In this document: positions 43,822-51,938 of the stretch, piece after piece
Position numbering within the stretch: position 1 is the stretch's first letter
How the letters are laid out: each line of letters starts with the position of its first letter
Assembly (NCBI GenBank): GCA_963846915.1
Contig: CAWJXV010000009.1
Coordinates: 434,001-498,000 of the forward strand
From: PALSA-612 sp963846915
Lineage (GTDB): Bacteria > Actinomycetota > Thermoleophilia > Gaiellales > Gaiellaceae
DNA length: 64,000 bases
Direction: 5' to 3'
Program-made: the position numbers and the translations under genes
Notes under the pieces: generated by a model
Databases searched by the model: none
The model's input: only the letters and a program-made list of their open reading frames with translations
What the model was told of the DNA's origin: nothing

Positions 43822-44756
43822 GCGGCGGCCGGGGTAACGCTCTCCGGCGGGAGCGTGAACCCCCCGATCTGCTCGAGCTTCGCGATCCGGTCCTCGAGCG
43901 GCGGATGCGTGTCGAAGAGCCCACCGAGCAGGCCGCGTGGGCCGACGGCCTTGCGCAGGGGGCCCTCGATGTAGAGGTGTGCCGTCGAGCGGCTCGTGTC
44001 CTTGATCTCGCGCGGGTCGTCCATCAGCTTGCGGAGCGCGAGCGCGAGGCCCTCCGCGTCGCCGGAGATCTCGGCGCCGCCGGCGTCGGCGAGGTACTCG
44101 CGGCGGCGCGAGATCGCGAGCTGGATGCCGATCGCCGCAAGCGGCGCCAGGATCAGCCCGACGATCCCGATCGCGAGGATGACCAGGTCGGCCGGGCTCG
44201 AGCTCCGCCGGCGGACGCCGCCGAAGAACATGATCCGCAGCGAGATGTCGGAGACCATGGCGATCACACCGACGAGGACCGCGACGAGCGTCATCAGGCG
44301 CACGTCCCGGTGCTGCACGTGCGCGAGCTCGTGGCTGATTACGCCCTCGAGCTCCCGGTCGTCCATCAGCTGCAGGAGCCCGGTCGTGACGCAGACGTAG
44401 CAGTTCTTCGCGTTGCGGCCGGCCGCGAACGCGTTCGGCGCGGGGTCGTCGACGATGCGCACCTCGGGTGTTGCCGGGAGGCCGGCCGCGATGGAGAGGT
44501 TCTCGACGATCCGGTAGAGCTCCGGCTGCTCCGCCTTCGTGACCGACCTGGCGCCGGTGACGGCGGACACGACGCCCTGGGACATGAACCAGGAGAAGAG
44601 TCCCCAGGCGACGCCGCCAATCACCACGAAGATCGCTGCGCTGGGCCCGTAGACGGCGTAGAGCGCCGCCGCGACCGCGCCGATCAGGATCGTGAAGAAC
44701 GCGAGCAGCTCCGCGGTCGCGATGTAGTTGTGCCGGATCTGCTCCCGCAGCGTCAT
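43818..44756 (-). CDS. htpX: zinc metalloprotease HtpX (M48)
   Basis: A 312-residue membrane protease. Zinc motif HELAH (142-146), third ligand in the RRREYLADAGGAEI segment, four membrane helices (two before and two after the motif), and the conserved DDPAPNAFAAGRNAKN strand. It degrades misfolded membrane proteins. It follows lemA by three bases, a standard pairing. Its stop overlaps that of the convergent AAA+ fusion gene in a shared CTAA. Confidence 0.93.
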   Translation of the reverse strand: MTLREQIRHNYIATAELLAFFTILIGAVAAALYAVYGPSAAIFVVIGGVAWGLFSWFMSQGVVSAVTGARSVTKAEQPELYRIVENLSIAAGLPATPEVRIVDDPAPNAFAAGRNAKNCYVCVTTGLLQLMDDRELEGVISHELAHVQHRDVRLMTLVAVLVGVIAMVSDISLRIMFFGGVRRRSSSPADLVILAIGIVGLILAPLAAIGIQLAISRRREYLADAGGAEISGDAEGLALALRKLMDDPREIKDTSRSTAHLYIEGPLRKAVGPRGLLGGLFDTHPPLEDRIAKLEQIGGFTLPPESVTPAAA

Positions 44757-44759
44757 GGC

Positions 44760-45314
44760 TTACGTCGTCGAGACCTGCGGTACTGCGCGCTCGGAGTCCT
44801 GCGCCGCGAAGAACTCCCGGGCCCGGAAGCCGAGCATCCCCGCATAGAGCAGCGCCGGGAAGCTCTGGATCGCGGAATTGTAGGTCTGGACGACCGAGTT
44901 GTAGTAGCGGCGCGCGGCGGCGATCTTGTCCTCGGTGTCGGTGAGCTCCGACTGCAGCTCCTGGAAGTTCTCGGTGGCCCGGAGCTGCGGGTAGTTCTCG
45001 GCGACGGCGAACAGCTTCCCCATCGCTCCGGTCAGCTGGTCGCTTGCGGCCGCCGTCTGCGCCGGTCCGCCGCCTCCCTGCACCGCCGCCCGCGCCTGCG
45101 TGATCTCGTCGAAGAGCCCGCGCTCGTGCGACGCGTAGCCCTTGACCGCCTCGACGAGGTTCGGGATCAGGTCGTTCCGCCGCTTGAGCTGGACGTCGAT
45201 GTTCGACCACCCCGCCCGGGTCTCGTTGCGCAGCCGCACCAGGCGGTTGAACGCGAGTGCGAGGAACAGCAGCAGGACGACGACGACCACGATGACGACG
45301 ATCAGGACGACCAT
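44760..45314 (-). CDS. lemA: LemA family membrane protein
   Basis: A 184-residue protein: one N-terminal helix (VVLIVVIVVVVVLLLFLALAF), then the coiled-coil LemA domain with WSNIDVQLKRRNDLIPNLVEAVKGYASHE and RRYYNSVVQTYNSAIQSFP. The helical bundle faces the cytoplasm or periphery. Its role is unclear in bacteria; it is regularly paired with HtpX. A CATAGT -10-like box lies six bases before ATG 45314. Confidence 0.93.
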   Translation of the reverse strand: MVVLIVVIVVVVVLLLFLALAFNRLVRLRNETRAGWSNIDVQLKRRNDLIPNLVEAVKGYASHERGLFDEITQARAAVQGGGGPAQTAAASDQLTGAMGKLFAVAENYPQLRATENFQELQSELTDTEDKIAAARRYYNSVVQTYNSAIQSFPALLYAGMLGFRAREFFAAQDSERAVPQVSTT

Positions 45315-45395
45315 GGCTCAACTATGCCCTGCGCCCCGGAGGTGGGCGCAGGGAACCGCTCAGGATGCCGCGACCGCGACTGCGATCGGCGCCGG

Positions 45396-45878
45396 CTAGA
45401 TCGTCTTGAACTGTTCGAACGGCTGATTACAGCTCTCGCAGTAGCGGATCGAGCGGCACGGAGTAGGGCCGAAGAGGTTGTCGAGCCGCGTCTCGGTCGA
45501 GCTGCAGTACGGGCACCGGAAGCCTCGGCCGAGCTGGATCAGCGTCGGCGCCGTCGCCTCGCGCGGGGCCGGCGGGGCGAAGCCTGCAGCGCGGAGCTTC
45601 TCGCGGCCTGCCGGAGTGATCCGGTCGGTCGACCAGGAGTCGTCCAGGACGACCTCGACGTCGGGCTCGGCGCCAAGCTCCGCGACCTTCGCCGCCATCC
45701 GGTCGCGCATTACCTCGAGGGCCGGGCAGCCGAGGAACGTGGGCGTGAACTCGACGTGCACGCGGTCGCCCTCGACCTGGACGTCGCGGACGACGCCGAG
45801 GTCGACGAGCGAGACGACCGGGATCTCGGGATCCTCGATCTCGCCGAGCGCCGCCCAGACTTGGTCTGCCGTCACCAT
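45396..45878 (-). CDS. paaD: phenylacetyl-CoA epoxidase subunit PaaD
   Basis: A 160-residue MIP18/DUF59 protein. EIEDPEIPVVSLVDLGVVRDV and FTPTFLGCPALEVM (Cys conserved) form the DUF59 domain; the C-terminus is a zinc-ribbon or cluster site (RCPYCSSTETRLDNLFGPTPCRSIRYCESC). PaaD is needed to mature the epoxidase metal centre. Last gene of paaABCD, seven bases after paaC. Confidence 0.93.
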   Translation of the reverse strand: MVTADQVWAALGEIEDPEIPVVSLVDLGVVRDVQVEGDRVHVEFTPTFLGCPALEVMRDRMAAKVAELGAEPDVEVVLDDSWSTDRITPAGREKLRAAGFAPPAPREATAPTLIQLGRGFRCPYCSSTETRLDNLFGPTPCRSIRYCESCNQPFEQFKTI

Positions 45879-45885
45879 CGGGCGG

Positions 45886-46521
45886 TCACCACGTCGCGCC
45901 TGCCACCGATCGCCGCACCATCGTCATCTCGTCCCAGAGCGCCGGCCAGTCGTCGACCAGCACGCCCCGTTCCCGGTCAAGCAACAGGTTGTTACTTGGC
46001 AGGTCGAGGTCGAAGCGGGCCGCCAGCCGGGGGCGGAGCTCCGGCTCGAGGACCGCCACCGCGTACGGCCACAGCTCCTCGATCGCCTCGCGGTAGCGAG
46101 GCTCGTCCCGCAGGCGGTCGGCCCACATCTGCGCGTGCAGGCGGTGGTAGACCTCCTCGCGGTCGATCTTCGCGGCCAGTCCCGCGACCGCCGTGTCGTC
46201 CGAGGCCTTGAGCTGCTCGATCCGCAGCTCGTCGGCAGCCTCGTAGAGCACGTGCCGCGCAATCGTCCGCGCCCAGTCGGGCACGAAGCGCAGCTGGACG
46301 AGCGGCGCGCAGCGGTACTCGCCGGGCGCGCGGTCGAGCGCGAGCGCGTCCGCGTCGTCGGACAGCAACTGGTAGAGGGCGCGCGCGTGGCCGATCTCGT
46401 TCTGCGCGATGGACGAGAACGCGACGTCCTCCTCGAGCACGGGGGCGATGCCCGTCCACTCGGAGTTGCGCCAGCCGAGAACGAGCTCGTCGTCAGCGAT
46501 CGCGAGCAGCTGTTCCCGCAC
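45886..46521 (-). CDS. paaC: phenylacetyl-CoA epoxidase subunit PaaC
   Basis: A 211-residue ferritin-like structural subunit. LLAIADDELVLGWRNSEWTGIAPVLEEDVAFSSIAQNEIGHA is the conserved N-terminal helix pair; in PaaC the di-iron ligands are incomplete, so it supports PaaA. The gene overlaps paaB by 29 bases. Confidence 0.92.
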   Translation of the reverse strand: MREQLLAIADDELVLGWRNSEWTGIAPVLEEDVAFSSIAQNEIGHARALYQLLSDDADALALDRAPGEYRCAPLVQLRFVPDWARTIARHVLYEAADELRIEQLKASDDTAVAGLAAKIDREEVYHRLHAQMWADRLRDEPRYREAIEELWPYAVAVLEPELRPRLAARFDLDLPSNNLLLDRERGVLVDDWPALWDEMTMVRRSVAGATW

Positions 46522-46777
46522 GTTCCCTTGCCTCCGCGAGCTTGACTTTCAGCGAGTAGCCGTCGACGCGGTGGTAGTTGCGGCCGAGCTCGTCCGGGAA
46601 GTCGCCGATCTCGTGGATCGAGTCACGCGGGACGACCCAGAGCGCAGCCGACTCGCCGCGCCGGCCGTACTGCTCGTGCGCATAGGCCTCCGCGAACGCC
46701 AGGTCGGGTGCGGCGACCGAGCCGGCGTGCTCGAACGCCTGGCCCTTTCGCTCGCGTCTGAAGACTTCGAAGATCAC
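46493..46777 (-). CDS. paaB: phenylacetyl-CoA epoxidase subunit PaaB
   Basis: A 94-residue subunit: IFEVFRRERKGQAFEHAGSVAAPD and ALWVVPRDSIHEI are conserved. PaaB bridges PaaAC dimers. The basic C-terminal tail (LAEARERAGTAARDR) overlaps paaC. It is separated from paaA by 139 bases holding three hairpins. Confidence 0.92.
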   Translation of the reverse strand: MIFEVFRRERKGQAFEHAGSVAAPDLAFAEAYAHEQYGRRGESAALWVVPRDSIHEIGDFPDELGRNYHRVDGYSLKVKLAEARERAGTAARDR

Positions 46778-46802
46778 GCCGGGTCGCTCGCTTTGCTCGC
46801 TC

Positions 46803-46925
46803 CCGTGGGGGAAACCGTGTGTCCCCCACGAGCCCCCCTCTTCCCGAGGCCGCTCTTGCCAGGGGAACCTCCCGGTTCCCCTAGGACCCTTCCACTGCGG
46901 CGTGACTGCTTCGCTGTCACGCCGC
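46803..46925. repeat. C-rich palindromic repeat copy C and two further hairpins between paaA and paaB
   Basis: GTGGGGGAAACC-GTGT-GTCCCCCAC region (46805-46829) followed by GAGCCCCCCTCTTCC; then AGGGGAACC-TCCC-GGTTCCCCT (46861-46882); then GCGGCGTGAC-N9-GTCACGCCGC (46897-46925), which contains the paaA stop. They could terminate or attenuate, lowering paaBCD relative to paaA. No gene is present here. Confidence 0.6.
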
Positions 46926-47813
46926 TTCCGCGAGGATCGCGCGACGAACCCAGGCCGTCTCCTCCAGCGAGGTCCGCCGGAACTCGAGCCGCTCGGCGGT
47001 CATCGGGCCGTGGCCGGTGACGACCGAGCGCAGCTCGTCCCAGTCGGGCTCGGTGTACTCCCAGACCCCATCGTCGCGCCGGCGCAGCTTCGGGTCGGGC
47101 ACGGTCAGCCCGAGCTCCCAGATCTGCGGCACGTACCCCTCGAGAAACTGCTGCCGGGCCTCCTCGTTCCCCTGTGTCTTGATCCGCCACTGGACGACCG
47201 GGTCGTCCTTGGCGTCGATCGGATTCCCGTGGAACATCATCAGCGGCGCCCACCAGCGGTCGAGCGCCTCCTGGACGAGCTCGCGCTGCTCGTCCGTGCC
47301 GAGCATCATCGTCAGGATCACGTCGCGGCCGTGGAGGATGTGGAACGACTCCTCCCAGCAGATCTTCTTCATGATCCGCGCATACGGTGCGTACGAGCAC
47401 TTGAGGAGCGCCTTCTGCGAGATGATCGCGGCCGCGTCGACGAGCCAGGCGATCACGCCGACGTCGCCCCATGTGCGCGTGGGGTAGTGGAAGACGTTGT
47501 GGAACTTGCTCTTGCCGGAGATCAGGTCGGCAAGGCACCGGTCGCGCGGCTTCCCGAGGTCCTCGACGACTCGGTAGATGAGCTGCGCGTGGCCGACCTC
47601 GTCCTGCACCTTCGCCGTGAGGGCGAGCTTTCGCTGCAGGTTGGGCGCGCGGAGGATCCACTCGCGCTCCGGCAGCACGCCCATCAGCTCCGAGTTGGCG
47701 TGCATCTCGATGAACTTGATCAGCATCCGCCGGTACTCGTCCGGCATCCAGTCCTCGGTCTCGACGGCGCCACCGGACTGCACGTACTCGAGAAAGTCCT
47801 GCTCACGGGCCAT
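46917..47813 (-). CDS. paaA: phenylacetyl-CoA epoxidase catalytic subunit PaaA
   Basis: A 298-residue ferritin-like di-iron oxygenase. Iron-ligand motifs: LTAKVQDEVGHAQLIY and KKICWEESFHILHGRDV (two E-x2-H). FHYPTRTWGDVGVIAWLVDAA is also characteristic. With PaaBC and a reductase (PaaE, not in this window) it forms 1,2-epoxyphenylacetyl-CoA. GGGAGG lies six bases before ATG 47813, and an AACGATCGTT palindrome just upstream probably is the operator for the divergent TetR regulator. Confidence 0.95.
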   Translation of the reverse strand: MAREQDFLEYVQSGGAVETEDWMPDEYRRMLIKFIEMHANSELMGVLPEREWILRAPNLQRKLALTAKVQDEVGHAQLIYRVVEDLGKPRDRCLADLISGKSKFHNVFHYPTRTWGDVGVIAWLVDAAAIISQKALLKCSYAPYARIMKKICWEESFHILHGRDVILTMMLGTDEQRELVQEALDRWWAPLMMFHGNPIDAKDDPVVQWRIKTQGNEEARQQFLEGYVPQIWELGLTVPDPKLRRRDDGVWEYTEPDWDELRSVVTGHGPMTAERLEFRRTSLEETAWVRRAILAEAA

Positions 47814-47830
47814 TCGACGCCTCCCAACCA

Positions 47831-47840
47831 AACGATCGTT
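47831..47840. promoter_or_regulatory. probable TetR operator (paa control)
   Basis: AACGATCGTT is a perfect 10-bp palindrome in the 44-base gap between paaA and the divergent TetR gene. A TetR repressor autoregulating and controlling paa genes is the expected arrangement; phenylacetyl-CoA is the usual inducer in such systems. Confidence 0.55.
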
Positions 47841-47857
47841 AGTGTTCGGAGCCTAGC

Positions 47858-48433
47858 ATGTCGACCCGCCGAAACGAGCTGACGCGCCAGGCGGCACGGC
47901 TCTTCGCCGAGAAGGGCTACCACGGCACGTCGATCGGCGACCTGGCCGAGGCGATGGGTGTCCAGAAGGGCTCCGTCTACGCGCACATCGACTCGAAGCA
48001 GGACCTGCTCTACGAGACGCTACGCGACGGCGCCGACGCATTCCACGGCGCGCTCGACCTGATCCCCGAGCGTCTGCCGGCCGTCGACAAGCTCCGCCTC
48101 GCCTTGCGTGCGCACCTCGGGATCGTTGCCGAGCAGCTCGACGTGGCGACGGTGTGGACGCAGGAATGGCGCTATCTGGAGGGAGAGCGGCGCGAGGAGT
48201 TCGTGGCCGCGCGGCGGCGGTACGAGGAGCGGATTCGCGGTCTGTTCCAAGAGGGAGTCGAGCTGTCGGAGCTGCGGGCTGACCTGGACGTGTCCGCCGC
48301 AGCGCTGCTTTTCCTATCGGCGGCCAACTGGGCCTACACGTGGCTGCGCCCGGGTCGCGACACCGACGTCGTCGCGGATCGCTTCTTCGCGCTGCTCGTC
48401 GACGGCATGCGCGGATACTCGACGCCGGTCTAG
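47858..48433 (+). CDS. TetR family transcriptional regulator, probably of phenylacetate genes
   Basis: A 191-residue regulator. The N-terminal helix-turn-helix is standard (RQAARLFAEKGYHGTSIGDLAEAMGVQKGSVYAHIDSKQDLL, residues about 8-50). The C-terminal ligand domain resembles that of regulators answering to acyl-CoA (WTQEWRYLEGERREEFVAARRRYEERI). It is divergent from paaA, so control of paaABCD is likely. Shares its CTAG stop with the convergent cupin gene. Confidence 0.85.
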   Translation: MSTRRNELTRQAARLFAEKGYHGTSIGDLAEAMGVQKGSVYAHIDSKQDLLYETLRDGADAFHGALDLIPERLPAVDKLRLALRAHLGIVAEQLDVATVWTQEWRYLEGERREEFVAARRRYEERIRGLFQEGVELSELRADLDVSAAALLFLSAANWAYTWLRPGRDTDVVADRFFALLVDGMRGYSTPV

Positions 48434-48984
48434 GGCAGCCAGCCGTCGCGGTAGCGAGTCAGTCCGGTGGGCGGGAAGCCGACGTAAGCCTCGGACGGCT
48501 CGGTCGTCTCGGACTCGACCCCGGCTCCATGGCGGATGGCCGCATCGTCGACCGTGTACGCGCCCCAGTCCGGGCCCTGCGACCGATACCGCGCCCCGAC
48601 GCAGAGCACGAGGCACGGCCCGTCACCGGCGCCGACGATCACATGCTTGGTTTCCGGCGGGCAGTGCACGAAGTCCCACCGGCGCAACGGTCGCTCCCGG
48701 CCCTCCACGACCAGCACCGCCTCGCCGTCCAGGATGAGGAAGTCCTCCTGGTCGTCCTCCCAGTGGTACATCGCCATCGGCTCGCCGGGATCGAGGCGAG
48801 TGAGGTTGACGCCGACTTGTACGAAGTCCAGGGAGTTGGGCAAGCCGGCGCCTTCGAATTCGCAGAGGACGCCGCGGCCGGGGCGGTCCCACCATTGCGC
48901 CTCGCGCGCGTTCAGTACGAACCAGCCGTCGCCGCTCGGGACGAGCCCCTGGTTGGTCTGGACGAGCTCCGCCTCTTCGGTCAC
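48430..48984 (-). CDS. cupin-domain protein (paralogue of the gene at 7793)
   Basis: A 184-residue single cupin. YHWEDDQEDFLILDGEAVLVVEG and WDFVHCPPETKHVIVGAGDGPC correspond to the two cupin motifs; the opening DGWFVLNAREAQWWDRPG is shared with the paralogue 40 kb away. Start GTG 48984, only nine bases from the divergent oxidoreductase start if ATG 48994 is right. Function unknown. Confidence 0.8.
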   Translation of the reverse strand: MTEEAELVQTNQGLVPSGDGWFVLNAREAQWWDRPGRGVLCEFEGAGLPNSLDFVQVGVNLTRLDPGEPMAMYHWEDDQEDFLILDGEAVLVVEGRERPLRRWDFVHCPPETKHVIVGAGDGPCLVLCVGARYRSQGPDWGAYTVDDAAIRHGAGVESETTEPSEAYVGFPPTGLTRYRDGWLP

Positions 48985-48993
48985 GGCGTGAGC

Positions 48994-50094
48994 ATGCCAG
49001 TTGGCGAGAATGCTCAAGTGGCGGAGAGCGCGGAGGTCGTGATCGTCGGCGGAGGCGCCATGGGCACGTCCGTCGCCTGGCACCTGCGCGAGCTCGGGAT
49101 CACGGACGTCGTCCTGCTCGAGCGCGACTCGCTCGCCTCCGGCTCGACGGCGAAGTCCGCGGGCGGGATCCGGGCCCAGTTCGCGGACGAGCTGAACGTC
49201 CGCATCGCGCTTCGCTCGCTGGACGAGTTCGAGCGGATGGAGGGCATCGACCTGCGCCAGCACGGCTACCTGTTCCTGCTCGACTCGGAGGCCGACGTGG
49301 AGCGCTTCCAGGCCGCGCTCGCGCTGCAGCACTCGCTCGGCGTGCCTTCGCGCGAGCTGTCGGTCGACGAGGCGCTCGCGATCGTGCCGCAGCTCGCGCC
49401 GGATGGGCTGCTCGCGGCCACCTACTGCGAGCTCGACGGCTACGCGACTCCCGAGGCGGTCGTGCAGTGGTACGCGCGCGGGATCGACGTGCGGCAGGGA
49501 TGCGAGGTGACGGGCATCGACGTCGAACGAGGCCGCGTCTCCGGCGTGCGCACGACGAAGGGGCGGATCGCGACGGGCGCCGTCGTCTGCTGCGCGGGCG
49601 CGTGGTCTGCGGAGGTAGGTGCGATGGCCGGCGTCGAGATCCCGGTCCGCGGCGAGCCCCGCTGGATGTTCTTCACGCCCGAGGACGCGGGGCTGCCGGA
49701 GCGCCTGCCGCTGACGATCGATTTCACGACCAGCTTCTACTTCCACCGCGAAGGGCCGGGGCTCGTCTTCGGCGGCCGCGAGCAGACGGTGGAGGAGCTG
49801 GCCGAGCCGGCGTCCCGGCGGTTGCCGGCGCTGCTCGACCTGCCGGTGCAATCGTCGTGGTGGGGCTACTACGAGGTCTCGCCAGACCACAACGCAATCG
49901 TCGGCGAGGCCGCGGAGCCGTCTCGCTTCCTGTACGCGACCGGCTTCTCGGGACACGGCTTCCAGCAGTCGCCGGCGGTCGGCGAGCACGTCGCCGAGCT
50001 CGTCGCGGGCCGCGAGCCCACGCTCGACCTGTCGCCCTTCGCGGTCGAGCGCTTCGCCCGCGGCGAGACGCGGCCGGAGACCTTCGTCATCTAG
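48994..50094 (+). CDS. FAD-dependent oxidoreductase, DAO family (sarcosine/glycine oxidase like)
   Basis: A 366-residue flavoprotein. The dinucleotide-binding motif AEVVIVGGGAMGTSVAWHL begins near residue 13, followed by GSTAKSAGGIRAQF, a typical amine-oxidase-like FAD contact, and the C-terminal FLYATGFSGHGFQQSPAVGE, the second FAD-binding motif. It should oxidise a small amine or amino acid. Start ATG 48994 is tentative; GTG 49018 would leave a larger gap to the divergent cupin and begins right before the first strand. Confidence 0.87.
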   Translation: MPVGENAQVAESAEVVIVGGGAMGTSVAWHLRELGITDVVLLERDSLASGSTAKSAGGIRAQFADELNVRIALRSLDEFERMEGIDLRQHGYLFLLDSEADVERFQAALALQHSLGVPSRELSVDEALAIVPQLAPDGLLAATYCELDGYATPEAVVQWYARGIDVRQGCEVTGIDVERGRVSGVRTTKGRIATGAVVCCAGAWSAEVGAMAGVEIPVRGEPRWMFFTPEDAGLPERLPLTIDFTTSFYFHREGPGLVFGGREQTVEELAEPASRRLPALLDLPVQSSWWGYYEVSPDHNAIVGEAAEPSRFLYATGFSGHGFQQSPAVGEHVAELVAGREPTLDLSPFAVERFARGETRPETFVI

Positions 50095-50113
50095 CCCGGT
50101 CAGGCCCGCGCGG

Positions 50114-50220
50114 GCCGATCAGTGCCGGCCACGTGCCTGACACTGCTACGGAGTGGTGCCAGAGTCGGTGCCAGACAAGTGTCAGACACCGTTGCGGAGT
50201 GGTGTCAGACACTGATCGGC
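50114..50220. repeat. tandem GTGTCAGACAC palindrome array, copy 2
   Basis: Bounded by perfect 11-bp inverted ends (GCCGATCAGTG at 50114-50124, CACTGATCGGC at 50210-50220), with inner units such as AGTGGTGTCAGACACTG and GTGCCAGAGTC. It shares its left end and unit with the array at 32076. It fills nearly all of the 148 bases between the DAO gene and the lipid kinase gene. Confidence 0.85.
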
Positions 50221-50242
50221 GGCGAGCGGACACAATCAGGCT

Positions 50243-51118
50243 GTGCGCGCGACGTTGATCGTCAACCCGTATGCGAGCTCGGTGAGCGAGGAGCGGGTTC
50301 GCGACGTCGAGCGGGAGCTCGGTGCGGCGTACGAGCTCGAGACCCTGCTCACCGAGCGGCGTGGCCACGCCACCGAGCTCACTCGCGAGGCACAGGGCGA
50401 GGTGATCTTCGCTTTCGGCGGCGACGGCGTCTTCAACGAGGTGGTGAACGGCGCCGACGGCACGAAGGCGCTCGGCTTCGTCCCGGGCGGAGGCACGAGC
50501 GTGCTCCCCAGAGCGCTCGGCTTCCCGCGCGACTCCGTCGCGGCCGCGCGCTCGCTGGTGAGCGCGCAGCCACGCCGCATCTCCCTCGGCCGGGCGAACG
50601 GGCGCAGGTTCGTGTTCGGAGCCGGGATCGGCCTCGACTCCGAGGCCGTCCGGCGAGTGGAGGCGATGGGCAGGGCCGAGGACGGCCGCCGGCACGGCGA
50701 CTTCGCCTTCTTCCGCGCCGTCGTCGGCATCGTTCTCGGCAGCGGCGGGCGGCTCGCCGACGTGCTCGAGGTCAAAGGCGCGGGCCGAGCCGCGCTCGTC
50801 GTCATCTCGAACGACGCGGTCTACACCTACGCGGGCGGCACGGCGCTCATTTTCTCGCCCGAGGCGCGCTTCGAGCTCGGTCTCGACTACGCCGCGCTCG
50901 CGAGTCCGGGCGTGCTGACCATCGTCCGCGGGTTCGCGAGAGCTGCGCGCGGCCAGACGCTGGACGGCCTGCCGGGAGCGCTGTCGGGGCACGACCTCGA
51001 CCGGATCGAGATCGCGTGCGACCGGCCGCGGCCGTTGCAGGCGGACGGCGAGGATCTCGGGGACGTCGACAACGCGGTGTTCGAGTGCGAGCGCGACGCG
51101 GTCTCGGTGCTGGTCTAG
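50243..51118 (+). CDS. diacylglycerol/sphingosine kinase-like lipid kinase
   Basis: A 291-residue DAGK-catalytic-fold protein. LIVNPYASSVSEERV is the first strand, FAFGGDGVFNEVVNG (GGDG at 59-62) the nucleotide loop, and GFVPGGGTSVLPRALGFPRD the second conserved loop. The C-terminal lipid-binding half ends HDLDRIEIACDRPRPLQADGEDLGD, the usual acidic closing motif. It phosphorylates a membrane lipid. Start GTG 50243 follows the repeat array; CACAAT six bases upstream could be its -10 box. Confidence 0.87.
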   Translation: MRATLIVNPYASSVSEERVRDVERELGAAYELETLLTERRGHATELTREAQGEVIFAFGGDGVFNEVVNGADGTKALGFVPGGGTSVLPRALGFPRDSVAAARSLVSAQPRRISLGRANGRRFVFGAGIGLDSEAVRRVEAMGRAEDGRRHGDFAFFRAVVGIVLGSGGRLADVLEVKGAGRAALVVISNDAVYTYAGGTALIFSPEARFELGLDYAALASPGVLTIVRGFARAARGQTLDGLPGALSGHDLDRIEIACDRPRPLQADGEDLGDVDNAVFECERDAVSVLV

Positions 51119-51927
51119 CGCTCGCGCTGCTCGTCCTCGCCGGCTGCGGCGGCTCGGGCACGCCCTCGACGTTCGCGTACGACCGCTCGTCCCAGTTCCG
51201 CTTCGCGGATATCGGCATCGTCAACCACCACTACCCGATCGCGATCCACGACGTCTCCTACGCGAGCGCGCGCAGCGGGCGCGTCCGTGCCTACCTCGTC
51301 GTGCCGCCCGGCAAGGGGCCGTTTCCGGCGGTGATCTGGGCGCACGGCTCCGGCGGGACGCGTGACGACCTGATTCTCCCCGCCACCTGGCTCGCCGCCC
51401 GCGGTGCTGTCTCGCTCGTCGTCGACGACCCGTTCGAGCGCGATCCGCAGCTGAATCTCGCCTCCGACGCGAAGCAGCGCGCGGTCATCGTCCAGCAGGT
51501 GATCGACCTTCGTCGTGCCGTCGACCTGCTCCAGTCCCGACCCGACGTCGATCCGAAGCGGATCGGGTTCATGGGCCTGAGCTTCGGCGCGATGCAGGGA
51601 GCGCTCCTCTCGGGCGCCGACAGCCGAGTCAAGGCGTTCGACCTGCAGAGCGGCCGCGGCCGGACCTTCGGTCCGGGCCTGGACGACCTGACCTGGATCC
51701 GGCGCTCGCACGCCGCCTTCCTCTTCCAGCTCGGCCTGCACGACAGGATCGTCCCGCGCGCCGAGCTCGTCGCGCTCGCGAGGGCCGCGCCCGAGCCCAA
51801 GGAGATCCGCTGGTACGACGCCGGCCACCCGCTCGACCTCCGGGCGAACCACGACCAGCTGCGCTGGCTCGCGCACGAGCTCGGCCTCGGCGGCCGCGTG
51901 GTGCGCGGCGCCTTCGCCGGGCCATAG
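51085..51927 (+). CDS. alpha/beta hydrolase lipoprotein
   Basis: A 280-residue lipoprotein. GTG 51085 gives a textbook lipoprotein signal, RARRGLGAGLALALLVLAGC, with lipobox LAGC and Cys21; it overlaps the lipid kinase gene by 34 bases. The catalytic triad is Ser in GLSFGAMQ, Asp in LGLHDRIVP and His in YDAGHPLD. PAVIWAHGSGGTRDD is the oxyanion strand. The dienelactone-hydrolase-like fold acts on esters outside the membrane; substrate unknown. Confidence 0.82.
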   Translation: MRARRGLGAGLALALLVLAGCGGSGTPSTFAYDRSSQFRFADIGIVNHHYPIAIHDVSYASARSGRVRAYLVVPPGKGPFPAVIWAHGSGGTRDDLILPATWLAARGAVSLVVDDPFERDPQLNLASDAKQRAVIVQQVIDLRRAVDLLQSRPDVDPKRIGFMGLSFGAMQGALLSGADSRVKAFDLQSGRGRTFGPGLDDLTWIRRSHAAFLFQLGLHDRIVPRAELVALARAAPEPKEIRWYDAGHPLDLRANHDQLRWLAHELGLGGRVVRGAFAGP

Positions 51928-51938
51928 ACTCGGCGGCT

